Positions 48,301 to 61,814 are shown, counted from the first letter of the stretch. The stretch: DNA of 64,000 bases from Eledone cirrhosa (GCA_964016885.1 OZ024742.1:6446658-6510657); one strand, 5' to 3'. Translations and numbers: made by a program. Notes: a model not told the origin generated them from the sequence alone.

Positions 48301-49260
48301 CCCTAGTAGTTAGAGGGTTAACCAGAGCAGTTTAGTGATCTATAACATAGTTTCTTAGCCTAGCAGTTAGAGGGTTAACCATAGCAGTTTTGTGATCTAT
48401 AACATAGTTCCTGACCCTAGAAGTTAGTGGGTTAACCAGAGCGGTTTAGTGATCTATAACATAGTTCCTTACCCTAGAAGTTAGAGGGTTAACCAGAGCA
48501 GTTTAGTGATCTATAACATAGTTCCTTACCCTAGAAGTTAGAGGGTTAACCAGAGCAGTTTAGTGATCTATAACATAGTTCCTGGCCCTAGAAGTTTGTG
48601 GGTTAACCAGAGCAGTTTAGTGATATATAACATAGTTTCTTAGACTTGAAGTTAGAGGTTTAACCAGAGCAGTTTAGTCATATATAACATAGTTCCCTAC
48701 CCTAGTAGTTAGAGGGTTAACCAGAGCAGTTTAGTGATCTATAACATAGTTCCTGACCCTAGAAGTTAGTGGGTTAACCAGAGCAGTTTAGTGATATATA
48801 ACATGGTTCCTTACCCTAGTAGGTAGAGGGTTAACCAGAGCTGTTTAGTGATCTATAACATGGTTTCTTACCCTAGTAGGTAGAGGGTTAACCAGAGCAT
48901 TCTAGTGATCTATAACATACTTCCTTACCCTAGTAGTTAGAGGGTTACCCCGTGCAGTTTAGTGATCTATAACATAGTTTCTTACCCTAGTAGTTAGAGG
49001 GTTAAGCAGAGCAGTTTAGTGATATGTAACATAGTTTCTTAGACTTGTAGTTAGAGGGTTAACCAGAGCAGTTTAGTGATATATAACATAGTTCCTTACC
49101 CTAGAAGTTAGAGGGTTAACCAGAGCAGTCTAGTGATCTATAACAAAGTTTCTTAGCCTAGTAGTTCGAGGGTTAACCAGAGCAGTTTAGTGATCTATAA
49201 CATGGTTTCTTACCCTAGTAGTTAGAGGGTTAACCAGAGCAGTTTAGTGATGTATAACAT
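45342..49260 (+). repeat. 4,499-bp tandem duplication, copy 2 (internal 570-bp loss)
   Basis: This matches copy 1 to about 49,005, then skips exactly ten monomers of copy 1 (about 44,505 to 45,077; offset drops from 4,499 to 3,929) and continues to about 49,260. The joint lies in TAGAGGGTTAAG, where copy 1 has TAGAGGGTTAACCTGAG. The lost piece runs between the two ACCCCGTG monomers of copy 1. One private change is AACCATAGCAG near 48,380. It is shared with the third copy at 52,313, which dates that later event. Confidence 0.9.
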
Positions 49261-51854
49261 ATTACTTTAACCTAGTAGTTAGAGGGTTAACCAGAGCAGT
49301 TTAATGATCTATAACATATTTCTTTACCCTAGTAGTTAGAGGGTTAACCAGAGCAGTTTAGTGATCTATAACATAGTTCCTTAACATATTAGTTAGAGGG
49401 TTAACTAGAGCAGTTTAGTGATATATGAAGTAGTTCCTTACCCTAGTAGTTAGAGGGTTCACCAGAGCAGTTTTGTGATATATGACATAGTTCCTTACCC
49501 TAGTAGTTAGAGGGTTAACCACAGCATTTTAGTGATATATAACATATTTTCTTACCCTAGTAGATAGAGGGTTAAGCAGAGCAGTTTAGTGATCTATAAC
49601 ATAGATTCTTACCCTAGTAGTTAGAGGGTTAACCAGAGCAGTTTTGTGATCTATAACATAGTTCCTTACCCTAGTAGTTAGAGGGTTAACTAGAGCAGTT
49701 TAGTGATGTATAACATTGTTCCTTAGCCTAGTAGTTAGAGGGTTAATCAAAGCAGTTTAGTGATTTATAACATGGTTTCTTACCCTAGGAGTTAGAGGGT
49801 TAACCAGAGCAGTTTAGTGATCTATAACATAGTTCCTTACCCTAGTAGTTAGAGGGTTAATCAAAGCAGTTCAGTGATTTATAACATGGTTTCTTACCCT
49901 AGGAGTTAGAGGGTTAACCAGAGCAGTTTAGTGATCTATAACATAGTTCCTTACCCTAGTATTTAGAGGGTTAACCAGAGCAGTTTAGTGATCTATAACA
50001 TAGTTTCTTACCCTAGTAGTTAGAGGGTTAACCAGAGCAGTTTAGTGATATATAACAATAGTTCCTTACCCTAGTAGTTAGAGGGTTAACCAGAGCAGCT
50101 TACTGGTCTATAACATAGTTCCTTACCCTAATAGTTAGAGGGTTAACCAGAGCAGTTTAGTGATCCACAACATAGTTCATTTTCCTAGTAGTTAGAGGTT
50201 AACCAGAGCAGTTTAGTGATCCACAACATAGTTCCTTACCCTAGTAGTTAGAGGGTTCACCAGATCAGTTTAGTGATATATGACGTAGTTCCTTACCCTA
50301 GTAGTTAGAGGGTTCACCAGAGCAGTTTAGTGATATATGACATAGTTCCTTACCCTAGTAGTTAGAGGGTTAACCACAGCAGTTTAGTGATCTATAACAT
50401 AGTTTCTTACCCTAGTAGTTAGAGGGTTAACCAGAGCAGTTTAGTGATCTATAACATAGTTCCTTACCCTAGAAGTTAGAGGGTTAACCAGAGCAGTTTA
50501 GTGATCTATAACATAGTTCCTTACCCTAGAAGTTAGAGGGTTAACCAGAGCAGTTTAGTGATCTATAACATAGTTCCTGACCCTAGAAGTTAGTGGGTTA
50601 ACCAGAGCAGTTTAGTGATATATAACATTGTTTCTTACCCTAGTAGTTAGAGGGTTAACCACAGCAGTTTAGTGATCTATAACATAGTTTCTTACCCTAG
50701 TAGTTAGAGGGTTAACCAGAGCAGTTTAGTGATATATAACATAGTTTCTTAGCCTAGCAGTTAGAGGGTTAACCAGAGCAGTTTAGTGATCTATAACATA
50801 GTTCCTGACCCTAGAAGTTAGTGGGTTAACCAGAGCAGTTTAGTGATCTATAACATAGTTCCTTACCCTAGAAGTTAGAGGGTTAACCAGAGCAGTTTAG
50901 TGATCTATAACATAGTTCCTGACCCTAGAAGTTAGTGGGTTAACCAGAGCAGTTTAGTGATATATAACATTGTTTCTTACCCTAGTAGTCAGAGGGTTAA
51001 CCACAGCAGTTTAGTGATCTATAACATAGTTTCTTACCCTAGTAGTTAGAGGGTTAACCAGAGCAGTTTAGTGATCTATAACATAGTTTCTTAGCCTAGC
51101 AGTTAGAGGGATAACCAGAGCAGTTTAGTGATCTATAACATAGTTCCTGACCCTAGAAGTTAGTGGGTTAACCAGAGCAGTTTAGTGATCTATAACATAG
51201 TTCCTTACCCTAGAAGTTAGAGGGTTAACCAGAGCAGTTTAGTGATCTATAACATAGTTCCTTACCCTAGAAGTTAGAGGGTTAACCAGAGCAGTTTAGT
51301 GATCTATAACATAGTTCCTGACCCTAGAAGTTAGTGGGTTAACCAGAGCAGTTTAGTGATATATAACATAGTTTCTTAGACTTGAAGTTAGAGGGTTAAC
51401 CAGAGCAGTTTAGTCATATATAACATAGTTCCCTACCCTAGTAGTTAGAGGGTTAACCAGAGCAGTTTAGTGATCTATAACATAGTTCCTGACCCTAGAA
51501 GTTAGTGGGTTAACCAGAGCAGTTTAGTGATATATAACATGGTTTCTTACCCTAGTAGGTAGAGGGTTAACCAGAGCTGTTTAGTGATCTATAACATGGT
51601 TTCTTACCCTAGTAGGTAGAGGGTTAACCAGAGCATTTTAGTGATCTATAACATACTTCCTTACCCTAGTTGTTAGAGGGTTACCCCGTGCAGTTTAGTG
51701 ATCTATAACATAGTTTCCTACCCTAGTAGTTAGAGGGTTAACCTGAGCAGTTCAGTGATCTATAACATAGTTTCTTAGTTTAGTAGTTAGAGGGTTAACC
51801 AGAGCAGTTTAGTGATCTATAACATATATCTTTACCCTAGTAGTTAGAGGGTTA
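47922..51854 (+). repeat. 3,933-bp tandem duplication, copy 1
   Basis: This block is exactly 69 x 57 bp. Rare changes all recur 3,933 bp later: AACCATAGCAG (about 48,380), ATATTACTTTAACC (about 49,260), TATGAAGTAG (about 49,427), CTTACTGGTC (about 50,100), GTATTTAG (about 49,960), GTAGTCAGAG (about 50,987), GGGATAACC (about 51,109) and CTAGTTGTTAG (about 51,668). It contains the six-monomer local duplication at 50.49-51.18 kb. Its right edge is the mismatch of TTAACC (51,854) against TTCACC (47,921). Confidence 0.93.
50492..51175 (+). repeat. Local six-monomer (342-bp) duplication inside the 3,933-bp unit
   Basis: TAACATTGTTTC markers at 50,623 and 50,965 are 342 bp apart, the same spacing and class order as at 28,620-29,303. 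The GTAGTCAGAG and GGGATAACC changes occur only in the second half, so the two halves had begun to diverge before the 3,933-bp duplication copied both. Confidence 0.82.
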
Positions 51855-54800
51855 ACCAGAGCAGTTTAGTGATATATGACATAGTTCCTTACCCTAGTAG
51901 TTAGAGGGTTAACCACAGCAGTTTAGTGATCTATAACATAGTTTCTTACCCTAGTAGTTAGAGGGTTAACCAGAGCAGTTTAGTGATCTATAACATAGTT
52001 CCTTACCCTAGAAGTTAGAGGGTTAACCAGAGCAGTTTAGTGATCTATAACATAGTTCCTTACCCTAGAAGTTAGAGGGTTAACCAGAGCAGTTTAGTGA
52101 TCTATAACATAGTTCCTGACCCTAGAAGTTAGTGGGTTAACCAGAGCAGTTTAGTGATATATAACATTGTCTCTTACCCTAGTAGTTAGAGGGTTAACCA
52201 CAGCAGTTTAGTGATCTATAACATAGTTTCTTACCCTAGTAGTTAGAGGGTTAACCAGAGCAGTTTAGTGATCTATAACATAGTTTCTTAGCCTAGCAGT
52301 TAGAGGGTTAACCATAGCAGTTTTGTGATCTATAACATAGTTCCTGACCCTAGAAGTTAGTGGGTTAACCAGAGCGGTTTAGTGATCTATAACATAGTTC
52401 CTTACCCTAGAAGTTAGAGGGTTAACCAGAGCAGTTTAGTGATCTATAACATAGTTCCTTACCCTAGAAGTTAGAGGGTTAACCAGAGCAGTTTAGTGAT
52501 CTATAACATAGTTCCTGGCCCTAGAAGTTTGTGGGTTAACCAGAGCAGTTTAGTGATATATAACATAGTTTCTTAGACTTGAAGTTAGAGGTTTAACCAG
52601 AGCAGTTTAGTCATATATAACATAGTTCCCTACCCTAGTAGTTAGAGGGTTAACCAGAGCAGTTTAGTGATCTATAACATAGTTCCTGACCCTAGAAGTT
52701 AGTGGGTTAACCAGAGCAGTTTAGTGATATATAACATGGTTCCTTACCCTAGTAGGTAGAGGGTTAACCAGAGCTGTTTAGTGATCTATAACATGGTTTC
52801 TTACCCTAGTAGGTAGAGGGTTAACCAGAGCATTCTAGTGATCTATAACATACTTCCTTACCCTAGTAGTTAGAGGGTTACCCCGTGCAGTTTAGTGATC
52901 TATAACATAGTTTCTTACCCTAGTAGTTAGAGGGTTAAGCAGAGCAGTTTAGTGATATGTAACATAGTTTCTTAGACTTGTAGTTAGAGGGTTAACCAGA
53001 GCAGTTTAGTGATATATAACATAGTTCCTTACCCTAGAAGTTAGAGGGTTAACCAGAGCAGTCTAGTGATCTATAACAAAGTTTCTTAGCCTAGTAGTTC
53101 GAGGGTTAACCAGAGCAGTTTAGTGATCTATAACATGGTTTCTTACCCTAGTAGTTAGAGGGTTAACCAGAGCAGTTTAGTGATGTATAACATATTACTT
53201 TAACCTAGTAGTTAGAGGGTTAACCAGAGCAGTTTAATGATCTATAACATATTTCTTTACCCTAGTAGTTAGAGGGTTAACCAGAGCAGTTTAGTGATCT
53301 ATAACATAGTTCCTTAACATATTAGTTAGAGGGTTAACTAGAGCAGTTTAGTGATATATGAAGTAGTTCCTTACCCTAGTAGTTAGAGGGTTCACCAGAG
53401 CAGTTTTGTGATATATGACATAGTTCCTTACCCTAGTAGTTAGAGGGTTAACCACAGCATTTTAGTGATATATAACATATTTTCTTACCCTAGTAGATAG
53501 AGGGTTAAGCAGAGCAGTTTAGTGATCTATAACATAGATTCTTACCCTAGTAGTTAGAGGGTTAACCAGAGCAGTTTTGTGATCTATAACATAGTTCCTT
53601 ACCCTAGTAGTTAGAGGGTTAACTAGAGCAGTTTAGTGATGTATAACATTGTTCCTTAGCCTAGTAGTTAGAGGGTTAATCAAAGCAGTTTAGTGATTTA
53701 TAACATGGTTTCTTACCCTAGGAGTTAGAGGGTTAACCAGAGCAGTTTAGTGATCTATAACATAGTTCCTTACCCTAGTAGTTAGAGGGTTAATCAAAGC
53801 AGTTCAGTGATTTATAACATGGTTTCTTACCCTAGGAGTTAGAGGGTTAACCAGAGCAGTTTAGTGATCTATAACATAGTTCCTTACCCTAGTATTTAGA
53901 GGGTTAACCAGAGCAGTTTAGTGATCTATAACATAGTTTCTTACCCTAGTAGTTAGAGGGTTAACCAGAGCAGTTTAGTGATATATAACAATAGTTCCTT
54001 ACCCTAGTAGTTAGAGGGTTAACCAGAGCAGCTTACTGGTCTATAACATAGTTCCTTACCCTAATAGTTAGAGGGTTAACCAGAGCAGTTTAGTGATCCA
54101 CAACATAGTTCATTTTCCTAGTAGTTAGAGGTTAACCAGAGCAGTTTAGTGATCCACAACATAGTTCCTTACCCTAGTAGTTAGAGGGTTCACCAGATCA
54201 GTTTAGTGATATATGACGTAGTTCCTTACCCTAGTAGTTAGAGGGTTCACCAGAGCAGTTTAGTGATATATGACATAGTTCCTTACCCTAGTAGTTAGAG
54301 GGTTAACCACAGCAGTTTAGTGATCTATAACATAGTTTCTTACCCTAGTAGTTAGAGGGTTAACCAGAGCAGTTTAGTGATCTATAACATAGTTCCTTAC
54401 CCTAGAAGTTAGAGGGTTAACCAGAGCAGTTTAGTGATCTATAACATAGTTCCTTACCCTAGAAGTTAGAGGGTTAACCAGAGCAGTTTAGTGATCTATA
54501 ACATAGTTCCTGACCCTAGAAGTTAGTGGGTTAACCAGAGCAGTTTAGTGATATATAACATTGTTTCTTACCCTAGTAGTTAGAGGGTTAACCACAGCAG
54601 TTTAGTGATCTATAACATAGTTTCTTACCCTAGTAGTTAGAGGGTTAACCAGAGCAGTTTAGTGATATATAACATAGTTTCTTAGCCTAGCAGTTAGAGG
54701 GTTAACCAGAGCAGTTTAGTGATCTATAACATAGTTCCTGACCCTAGAAGTTAGTGGGTTAACCAGAGCAGTTTAGTGATCTATAACATAGTTCCTTACC

Positions 54801-55787
54801 CTAGAAGTTAGAGGGTTAACCAGAGCAGTTTAGTGATCTATAACATAGTTCCTGACCCTAGAAGTTAGTGGGTTAACCAGAGCAGTTTAGTGATATATAA
54901 CATTGTTTCTTACCCTAGTAGTCAGAGGGTTAACCACAGCAGTTTAGTGATCTATAACATAGTTTCTTACCCTAGTAGTTAGAGGGTTAACCAGAGCAGT
55001 TTAGTGATCTATAACATAGTTTCTTAGCCTAGCAGTTAGAGGGATAACCAGAGCAGTTTAGTGATCTATAACATAGTTCCTGACCCTAGAAGTTAGTGGG
55101 TTAACCAGAGCAGTTTAGTGATCTATAACATAGTTCCTTACCCTAGAAGTTAGAGGGTTAACCAGAGCAGTTTAGTGATCTATAACATAGTTCCTTACCC
55201 TAGAAGTTAGAGGGTTAACCAGAGCAGTTTAGTGATCTATAACATAGTTCCTGACCCTAGAAGTTAGTGGGTTAACCAGAGCAGTTTAGTGATATATAAC
55301 ATAGTTTCTTAGACTTGAAGTTAGAGGGTTAACCAGAGCAGTTTAGTCATATATAACATAGTTCCCTACCCTAGTAGTTAGAGGGTTAACCAGAGCAGTT
55401 TAGTGATCTATAACATAGTTCCTGACCCTAGAAGTTAGTGGGTTAACCAGAGCAGTTTAGTGATATATAACATGGTTTCTTACCCTAGTAGGTAGAGGGT
55501 TAACCAGAGCTGTTTAGTGATCTATAACATGGTTTCTTACCCTAGTAGGTAGAGGGTTAACCAGAGCATTTTAGTGATCTATAACATACTTCCTTACCCT
55601 AGTTGTTAGAGGGTTACCCCGTGCAGTTTAGTGATCTATAACATAGTTTCCTACCCTAGTAGTTAGAGGGTTAACCTGAGCAGTTCAGTGATCTATAACA
55701 TAGTTTCTTAGTTTAGTAGTTAGAGGGTTAACCAGAGCAGTTTAGTGATCTATAACATATATCTTTACCCTAGTAGTTAGAGGGTTA
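51855..55787 (+). repeat. 3,933-bp tandem duplication, copy 2
   Basis: This is a complete second copy of 47,922-51,854. Every rare change checked in copy 1 is present (for example CTTACTGGTC at about 54,033, GGGATAACC at about 55,042, ACCCCGTG after CTAGTTGTTAG at 55,616). I noticed no change unique to this copy. I compared the informative sites rather than every base. After 55,787 the sequence follows copy 1 only as far as AGTGATG, at about 55,806. Confidence 0.92.
54425..55108 (+). repeat. Local six-monomer duplication, second 3,933-bp copy
   Basis: This is the 3,933-bp counterpart of 50,492-51,175. It has the same TAACATTG spacing (54,556 and 54,898) and the same GTAGTCAGAG and GGGATAACC changes in its second half. 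Confidence 0.82.
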
Positions 55788-57320
55788 ACCAGAGCAGTTT
55801 AGTGATGTATAACATATTTCTTTAACCTAGTAGTTAGAGGGTTAACCAGAGCAGTTTAATGATCTATAACATATTTCTTTACCCTAGTAGTTAGAGGGTT
55901 AACCAGAGCAGTTTAGTGATCTATAACATAGTTCCTTAACATATTAGTTAGAGGGTTAACTAGAGCAGTTTAGTGATCTATAACATAGTTCCTTAACCTA
56001 GTAGTTAGAGGGTTAACCAGAGCAGTTTAGTGATCTATAACATAGTTCCTTACCCTAGTTATTAGAGGGTTAACCAGAGCAGTTTAATGATCTATAACAT
56101 GGTTTCTTACCCTAGTAGGTAGAGGGTTAACCAGAGCTGTTTAGTGATCTATAACATGGTTTCTTACCCTAGTAGGTAGAGGGTTAAGCAGAGCATTTTA
56201 GTGATCTATAACATACTTCCTTACCCTAGTAGTTAGAGGGTTAACCAGAGCAGTTTAGTGATGTATAACATATTTCTTTAACCTAGTAGTTAGAGGGTTA
56301 ACCAGAGCAGTTTAATGATCTATAACATATTTGTTTACCCTAGTAGTTAGAGGGTTAACCAGAGCAGTTTAGTGATCTATAACATAGTTCCTTAACATAT
56401 TAGTTAGAGGGTTAACTAGAGCAGTTTAGTGATCTATAACATAGTTCCTTAACCTAGAAGTTAGAGGGTTAACCAGAGCAGTTTAGTGATCTATAACATA
56501 GTTCCTGGCCCTAGAAGTTAGTGGGTTAACCAGAGCAGTTTAGTGATATATAACATAGTTTCTTAGACTTGAAGTTAGAGGTTTAACCAGAGCAGTTTAG
56601 TCATATATAACATAGTTCCCTACCCTAGTAGTTAGAGGGTTAACCAGAGCAGTTTAGTGATCTATAACATAGTTCCTGACCCTAGAATTTAGTGGGTTAA
56701 CCAGAGCAGTTTAGTGATATATAACATGGTTCCTTACCCTAGTAGGTAGAGGGTTAACCAGAGCTGTTTAGTGATCTATAACATGGCTTCTTACCCTAGT
56801 AGGTAGAGGGTTAACCAGAGCATTTTAGTGATCTATAACATACTTCCTTACCCTAGTAGTTAGAGGGTTACCCCGTGCAGTTTAGTGATCTATAACATAG
56901 TTTCTTACCCTAGTAGTTAGAGGGTTAACCTGAGCAGTTCAGTGATCTATAACATAGTTTCTTAGCCTAGTAGTTAGAGGGTTAACCAGAGCAGTTTAGT
57001 GATCTATAACATATATCTTTACCCTAGTAGTTAGAGGGTTAACCAGAGCAGTTTAATGATCTATAACATATTTCTTTACCCTAGTAGTTAGAGGTTTAAC
57101 CAGAGCAGTTTAGTGATCTATAACATAGTTCCTTAACATATTAGTTAGAGGGTTAACTAGAGCAGTTCAGTGATCTATAACATAGATCCTTAACCTAGTA
57201 GTTAGAGGGTTAACCAGAGCAGTTTAGTGATCTATAACATATATCTTTACCCTAGTAGTTAGAGGGTTAACCAGAGCAGTTTAATGATCTATAACATATT
57301 TCTTTACCCTAGTAGTTAGA
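55788..57320 (+). repeat. Mosaic segment, partial HOR pieces
   Basis: This satellite combines a piece like 60.2-60.9 kb (ATTTGTTTACC at 56,331, repeated at 60,719 and 62,883) with a piece like 44.0-44.7 kb (TTCCTGGCCC, TTAGACTTG, CCCTACCC, ACCCCGTG at 56,870). A doubled ATATATCTTT plus TTTAATGATC pair follows near 57,000-57,300. The ACCCCGTG monomers at 56,870 and 57,383 are nine monomers apart (513 bp). I see nothing but satellite. Confidence 0.72.
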
Positions 57321-59650
57321 GGTTTAACCAGAGCATTTTAGTGATCTATAACATACTTCCTTACCCTAGTAGTTAGAGGGTTACCCCGTGCAGTTTAGTG
57401 ATCTATAACATAGTTTCTTACCCTAGTAGTTAGAGGGTTAAGCAGAGCAGTTTAGTGATATGTAACATAGTTTCTTAGACTTGTAGTTAGAGGGTTAACA
57501 AGAGCAGTTTAGTGATATATAACATAGTTCCTTACCCTAGAAGTTAGAGGGTTAACCAGAGCAGTCTAGTGATCTATAACAAAGTTTCTTAGCCTAGTAG
57601 TTCGAGGGTTAACCAGAGCAGTTTAGTGATCTATAACATGGTTTCTTACCCTAGTATTTAGAGGGTTAACCTGAGCAGTTTAGTGATCTATAACATATAT
57701 CTTTACCCTAGTAGTTAGAGGGTTAACCAGAGCAGTTTAGTGATGTATAACATATTTCTTTAACCTAGTAGTTAGAGGGTTAACCAGAGCAGTTTAATGA
57801 TCTATAACATATTTCTTTACCCTAGTAGTTAGAGGGTTAACCAGAGCAGTTTAATGATCTATAACATATTTCTTTACCCTAGTAGTTAGAGGGTTAACTA
57901 GAGCAGTTTAGTGATATATGACGTAGTTCCTTACCCTAGTAGTTAGAGGGTTCACCAGAGCAGTTTTGTGATATATGACATAGTTCCTTACCCTAGTAGT
58001 TAGAGGGTTAACCACAGCATTTTAGTGATATATAACATATTTTCTTAACCTAGTAGATAGAGGCTTAAGCAGAGCAGTTTAGTGATCTATAACATAGATT
58101 CTTACCCAAGTAGTTAGATGGTTAACCAGAGCAGTTTTGTGATCTATAACATAGTTCCTTACCCTAGTAGTTAGAGGGTTAACTAGAGCAGTTTAGTGAT
58201 GTATAACATTGTTCCTTAGCCTAGTAGTTAGAGGGTTAATCAAAGCAGTTTAGTGATTTATAACATGGTTTCTTACCCTAGGAGTTAGAGGGTTAACCAG
58301 AGCAGTTTAGTGATCTATAACATAGTTCCTTACCCTAGTAGTTAGAGGGTTAATCAAAGCAGTTCAGTGATTTATAACATGGTTTCTTACCCTAGGAGTT
58401 AGAGGGTTAACCAGAGCAGTTTAGTGATCTATAACATAGTTCCTTACCCTAGTAGTTAGAGGGTTAACCAGAGCAGTTTAGTGATCTATAACATAGTTTC
58501 TTACCCTAGTAGTTAGAGGGTTAACCAGAGCAGTTTAGTGATATATAACAATAGTTCCTTACCCTAGTAGTTAGAGGGTTAACCAGAGCAGCTTACTGAT
58601 CTATAACATAGTTCCTTACCCTAATAGGTAGAGGGTTAACCAGAGCAGTTTAGTGATCCACAACATAGTTCATTTTCCTAGTAGTTAGAGGTTAACCAGA
58701 GCAGTTTAGTGATCCACAACATAGTTCCTTATCCTAGTAGTTAGAGGGTTAACCAGAAAAGTTTAGTGATACATGACATAGTTCCTTACCCTAGTAGTTA
58801 GAGGGTTCACCAGATCAGTTTAGTGATATATGACGTAGTTCCTTATCCTAGTAGTTAGAGGGTTCACCAGAGCAGTTTAGTGATATATGACATAGTTCCT
58901 TACCCTAGTAGTTAGAGGGTTAACCACAGCAGTTTAGTGATCTATAACATAGTTTCTTACTCTAGTAGTTAGAGGGTTAACCAGAGCAGTTTAGTGATCT
59001 ATAACATAGTACCTTACCCTAGAAGTTAGAGGGTTAACCAGAGCAGTTTAGTGATCTATAACATAGTTCCTTACCCTAGAAGTTAGAGGGTTAACCAGAG
59101 CAGTTTAGTGATCTATAACATAGTTCCTGACCCTAGAAGTTAGTGGGTTAACCAGAGCAGTTTAGTGATATATAACATTGTTTCTTACCCTAGTAGTTAG
59201 AGGGTTAACCACAGCAGTTTAGTGATCTATAACATAGTTTCTTACCCTAGTAGTTAGAGGGTTAACCAGAGCAGGTTAGTGATCTATAGCATAGTTTCTT
59301 AGCCTAGCAGTTAGAGGGTTAACCAGAGCAGTTTAGTGATCTATAACATAGTTCCTGACCCTAGAAGTTAGTGGGTTAACCAGAGCAGTTTAGTGATCTA
59401 TAACATAGTTCCTTACCCTAGAAGTTAGAGGGTTAACCAGAGCAGTTTAGTGATCTATAACATAGTTCCTGACCCTACAAGTTAGTGGGTTAACCAGAGC
59501 AGTTTAGTGATATATAACATTGTTTCTTACCCTAGTAGTTAGAGGGTTAACCACAGCAGTTTAGTGATCTATAACATAGTTCCTTACCCTAGAAGTTAGA
59601 GGGTTAACCAGAGCAGTTTAGTGATCTATAACATAGTTCCTTACCCTAGA
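57321..59650 (+). repeat. Diverged further copy of the 52.8-55.1 kb series
   Basis: This follows the same class order as 52,820-55,100. The offset is 4,503 bp at ACCCCGTG (52,880/57,383) and 4,560 bp at GCTTACTG (54,031/58,591), the difference being one monomer. It carries its own changes: TTAACAAGAG near 57,498, AGGCTTAAGC near 58,063, TTACCCAAGTAG near 58,105, GATACATGAC near 58,770, GTACCTTACC near 59,010 and CTATAGCATAG near 59,287. Several of these are shared with the 2,164-bp units that follow. It also holds the six-monomer duplication (TAACATTG at 59,173 and 59,515), whose second half is shortened. Confidence 0.8.
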
Positions 59651-61814
59651 AGTTAGAGGGTTAACCAGAGCAGTTTAGTGATCTATAACATAGTTCCTGA
59701 CCCTAGAAGTTAGTGGGTTAACCAGAGCAGTTTAGTGATATATAACATAGTTTCTTAGACTTGAAGTTAGAGGGTTAACCAGAGCAGTTTAGTCATATAT
59801 AACATAGTTCCCTACCCTAGTAGTTAGAGGGTTAACCAGAGCAGTTTAGTGATCTATAACATAGTTCCTGACCCTAGAAGTTAGTGGGTTAACCAGAGCA
59901 GTTTAGTGATATATAACATGGTTTCTTACCCCAGTAGGTAGAGGGTTAACCAGAGCTGTTTAGTGTTCTATAACATGGTTTCTTACCCTAGTAGGTAGAG
60001 GGTTAACCAGAGCATTTTAGTGATCTATAACATACTTCCTTACCCTAGTAGTTAGAGGGTTACCCCGTGCAGTTTAGTGATCTATAACATAGTTTCCTAC
60101 CCTAGTAGTTAGAGGGTAACCTGAGCAGTTCAGTGATCTATAACATAGTTTCTTAGTTTAGTAGTTAGAGGGTTAACCAGAGCAGTTTAGTGATCTATAA
60201 CATATATCTTTACCCTAGTAGTTAGAGGGTTAACCAGAGCAGTTTAATGATCTATAACATATTTCTTTACCCTAGTAGTTAGAGGGTTAACCAGAGCAGT
60301 TTAGTGATCTATAACATAGTTCCTTAACCTAGTAGTTAGAGGGTTAACCAGAGCAGTTTAGTGATCTATAAAATAGTTCCTTAACCTAGTAGTTAGAGGG
60401 TTAACCAGAGCAGTTTAGTGATCTATAACATAGTTCCTTACCCTAGTAATTAGAGGGTTAACCAGAGCAGTTTAATGATCTATAACATGGTTTCTTACCC
60501 TAGTAGGTAGAGGGTTAACCAGAGCTGTTTAGTGATCTATTACATGGTTTCTTACCCTAGTAGGTAGAGGGTTAAGCAGAGCATTTTAGTGATCTATAAC
60601 ATACTTCCTTACCCTAGTAGTTAGAGGGTTAACCAGAGCTGTTTAGTGATGTATAACATATTTCTTTAACCTAGTAGTTAGAGGGTTAACCAGAGCAGTT
60701 TAATGATCTATAACATATTTGTTTACCCTAGTAGTTAGAGGGTTAACCAGAGCAGTTTAGTGATCTATAACATAGTTCCTTAACATATTAGTTAGAGGGT
60801 TAACTAGAGCAGTTTAGTGATCTATAACATAGTTCCTTAACCTAGTAGTTAGAGGGTTAACCAGAGCAGTTTAGTGATCTATAACATAGTTCCTTACCCT
60901 AGTAATTAGAGGGTTAACCAGAGCAGTTTAATGATCTATAACATGGTTTCTTACCCTAGTAGGTAGAGGGTTAACCAGAGCATTTAATGATCTATAACAT
61001 ACTTCCTTACCCTAGTAGTTAGAGGGTTAACCAGAGCAGTTTAGTGATATATAACAATAGTTCCTTACCCTAGTAGTTAGAGGGTTAACCAGAGCAGCTT
61101 ACTGATCTATAACATAGTTCCTTACCCTAATAGGTAGAGGGTTAACCAGAGCAGTTTAGTGATCCACAACATAGTTCATTTTCCTAGTAGTTAGAGGTTA
61201 ACCAGAGCAGTTTAGTGATCCACAACATAGTTCCTTATCCTAGTAGTTAGAGGGTTAACCAGAAAAGTTTAGTGATACATGACATAGTTCCTTACCCTAG
61301 TAGTTAGAGGGTTCACCAGATCAGTTTAGTGATATATGACGTAGTTCCTTATCCTAGTAGTTAGAGGGTTCACCAGAGCAGTTTAGTGATATATGACATA
61401 GTTCCTTACCCTAGTAGTTAGAGGGTTAACCACAGCAGTTTAGTGATCTATAACATAGTTTCTTACCCTAGTAGTTAGAGGGTTAACCAGAGCAGTTTAG
61501 TGATCTATAACATAGTACCTTACCCTAGAAGTTAGAGGGTTAACCAGAGCAGTTTAGTGATCTATAACATAGTTCCTTACCCTAGAAGTTAGAGGGTTAA
61601 CCAGAGCAGTTTAGTGATCTATAACATAGTTCCTGACCCTAGAAGTTAGTGGGTTAACCAGAGCAGTTTAGTGATATATAACATTGTTTCTTACCCTAGT
61701 AGTTAGAGGGTTAACCACAGCAGTTTAGTGATCTATAACATAGTTTCTTACCCTAGTAGTTAGAGGGTTAACCAGAGCAGTTTAGTGATCTATAGCATAG
61801 TTTCTTAGCCTAGC
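59651..61814 (+). repeat. 2,164-bp tandem duplication, copy 1
   Basis: This unit has 38 monomers less two bases. Shared private changes 2,164 bp apart are TTACCCCAGTAGG, TAGTGTTCTATAAC, AGAGGGTAACCTGAG, CTATAAAATAG, CTATTACATGG (60,541/62,705), ATTTGTTTACC, TAACAATAG (61,053/63,217), GATACATGAC and GTACCTTACC. Inside it, TAACAATAG follows directly on GCATTTAATGATC and ATACTTCC, an order that is not present at 57-59 kb. The unit therefore arose by deletion from a longer one before it was duplicated. Confidence 0.92.
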
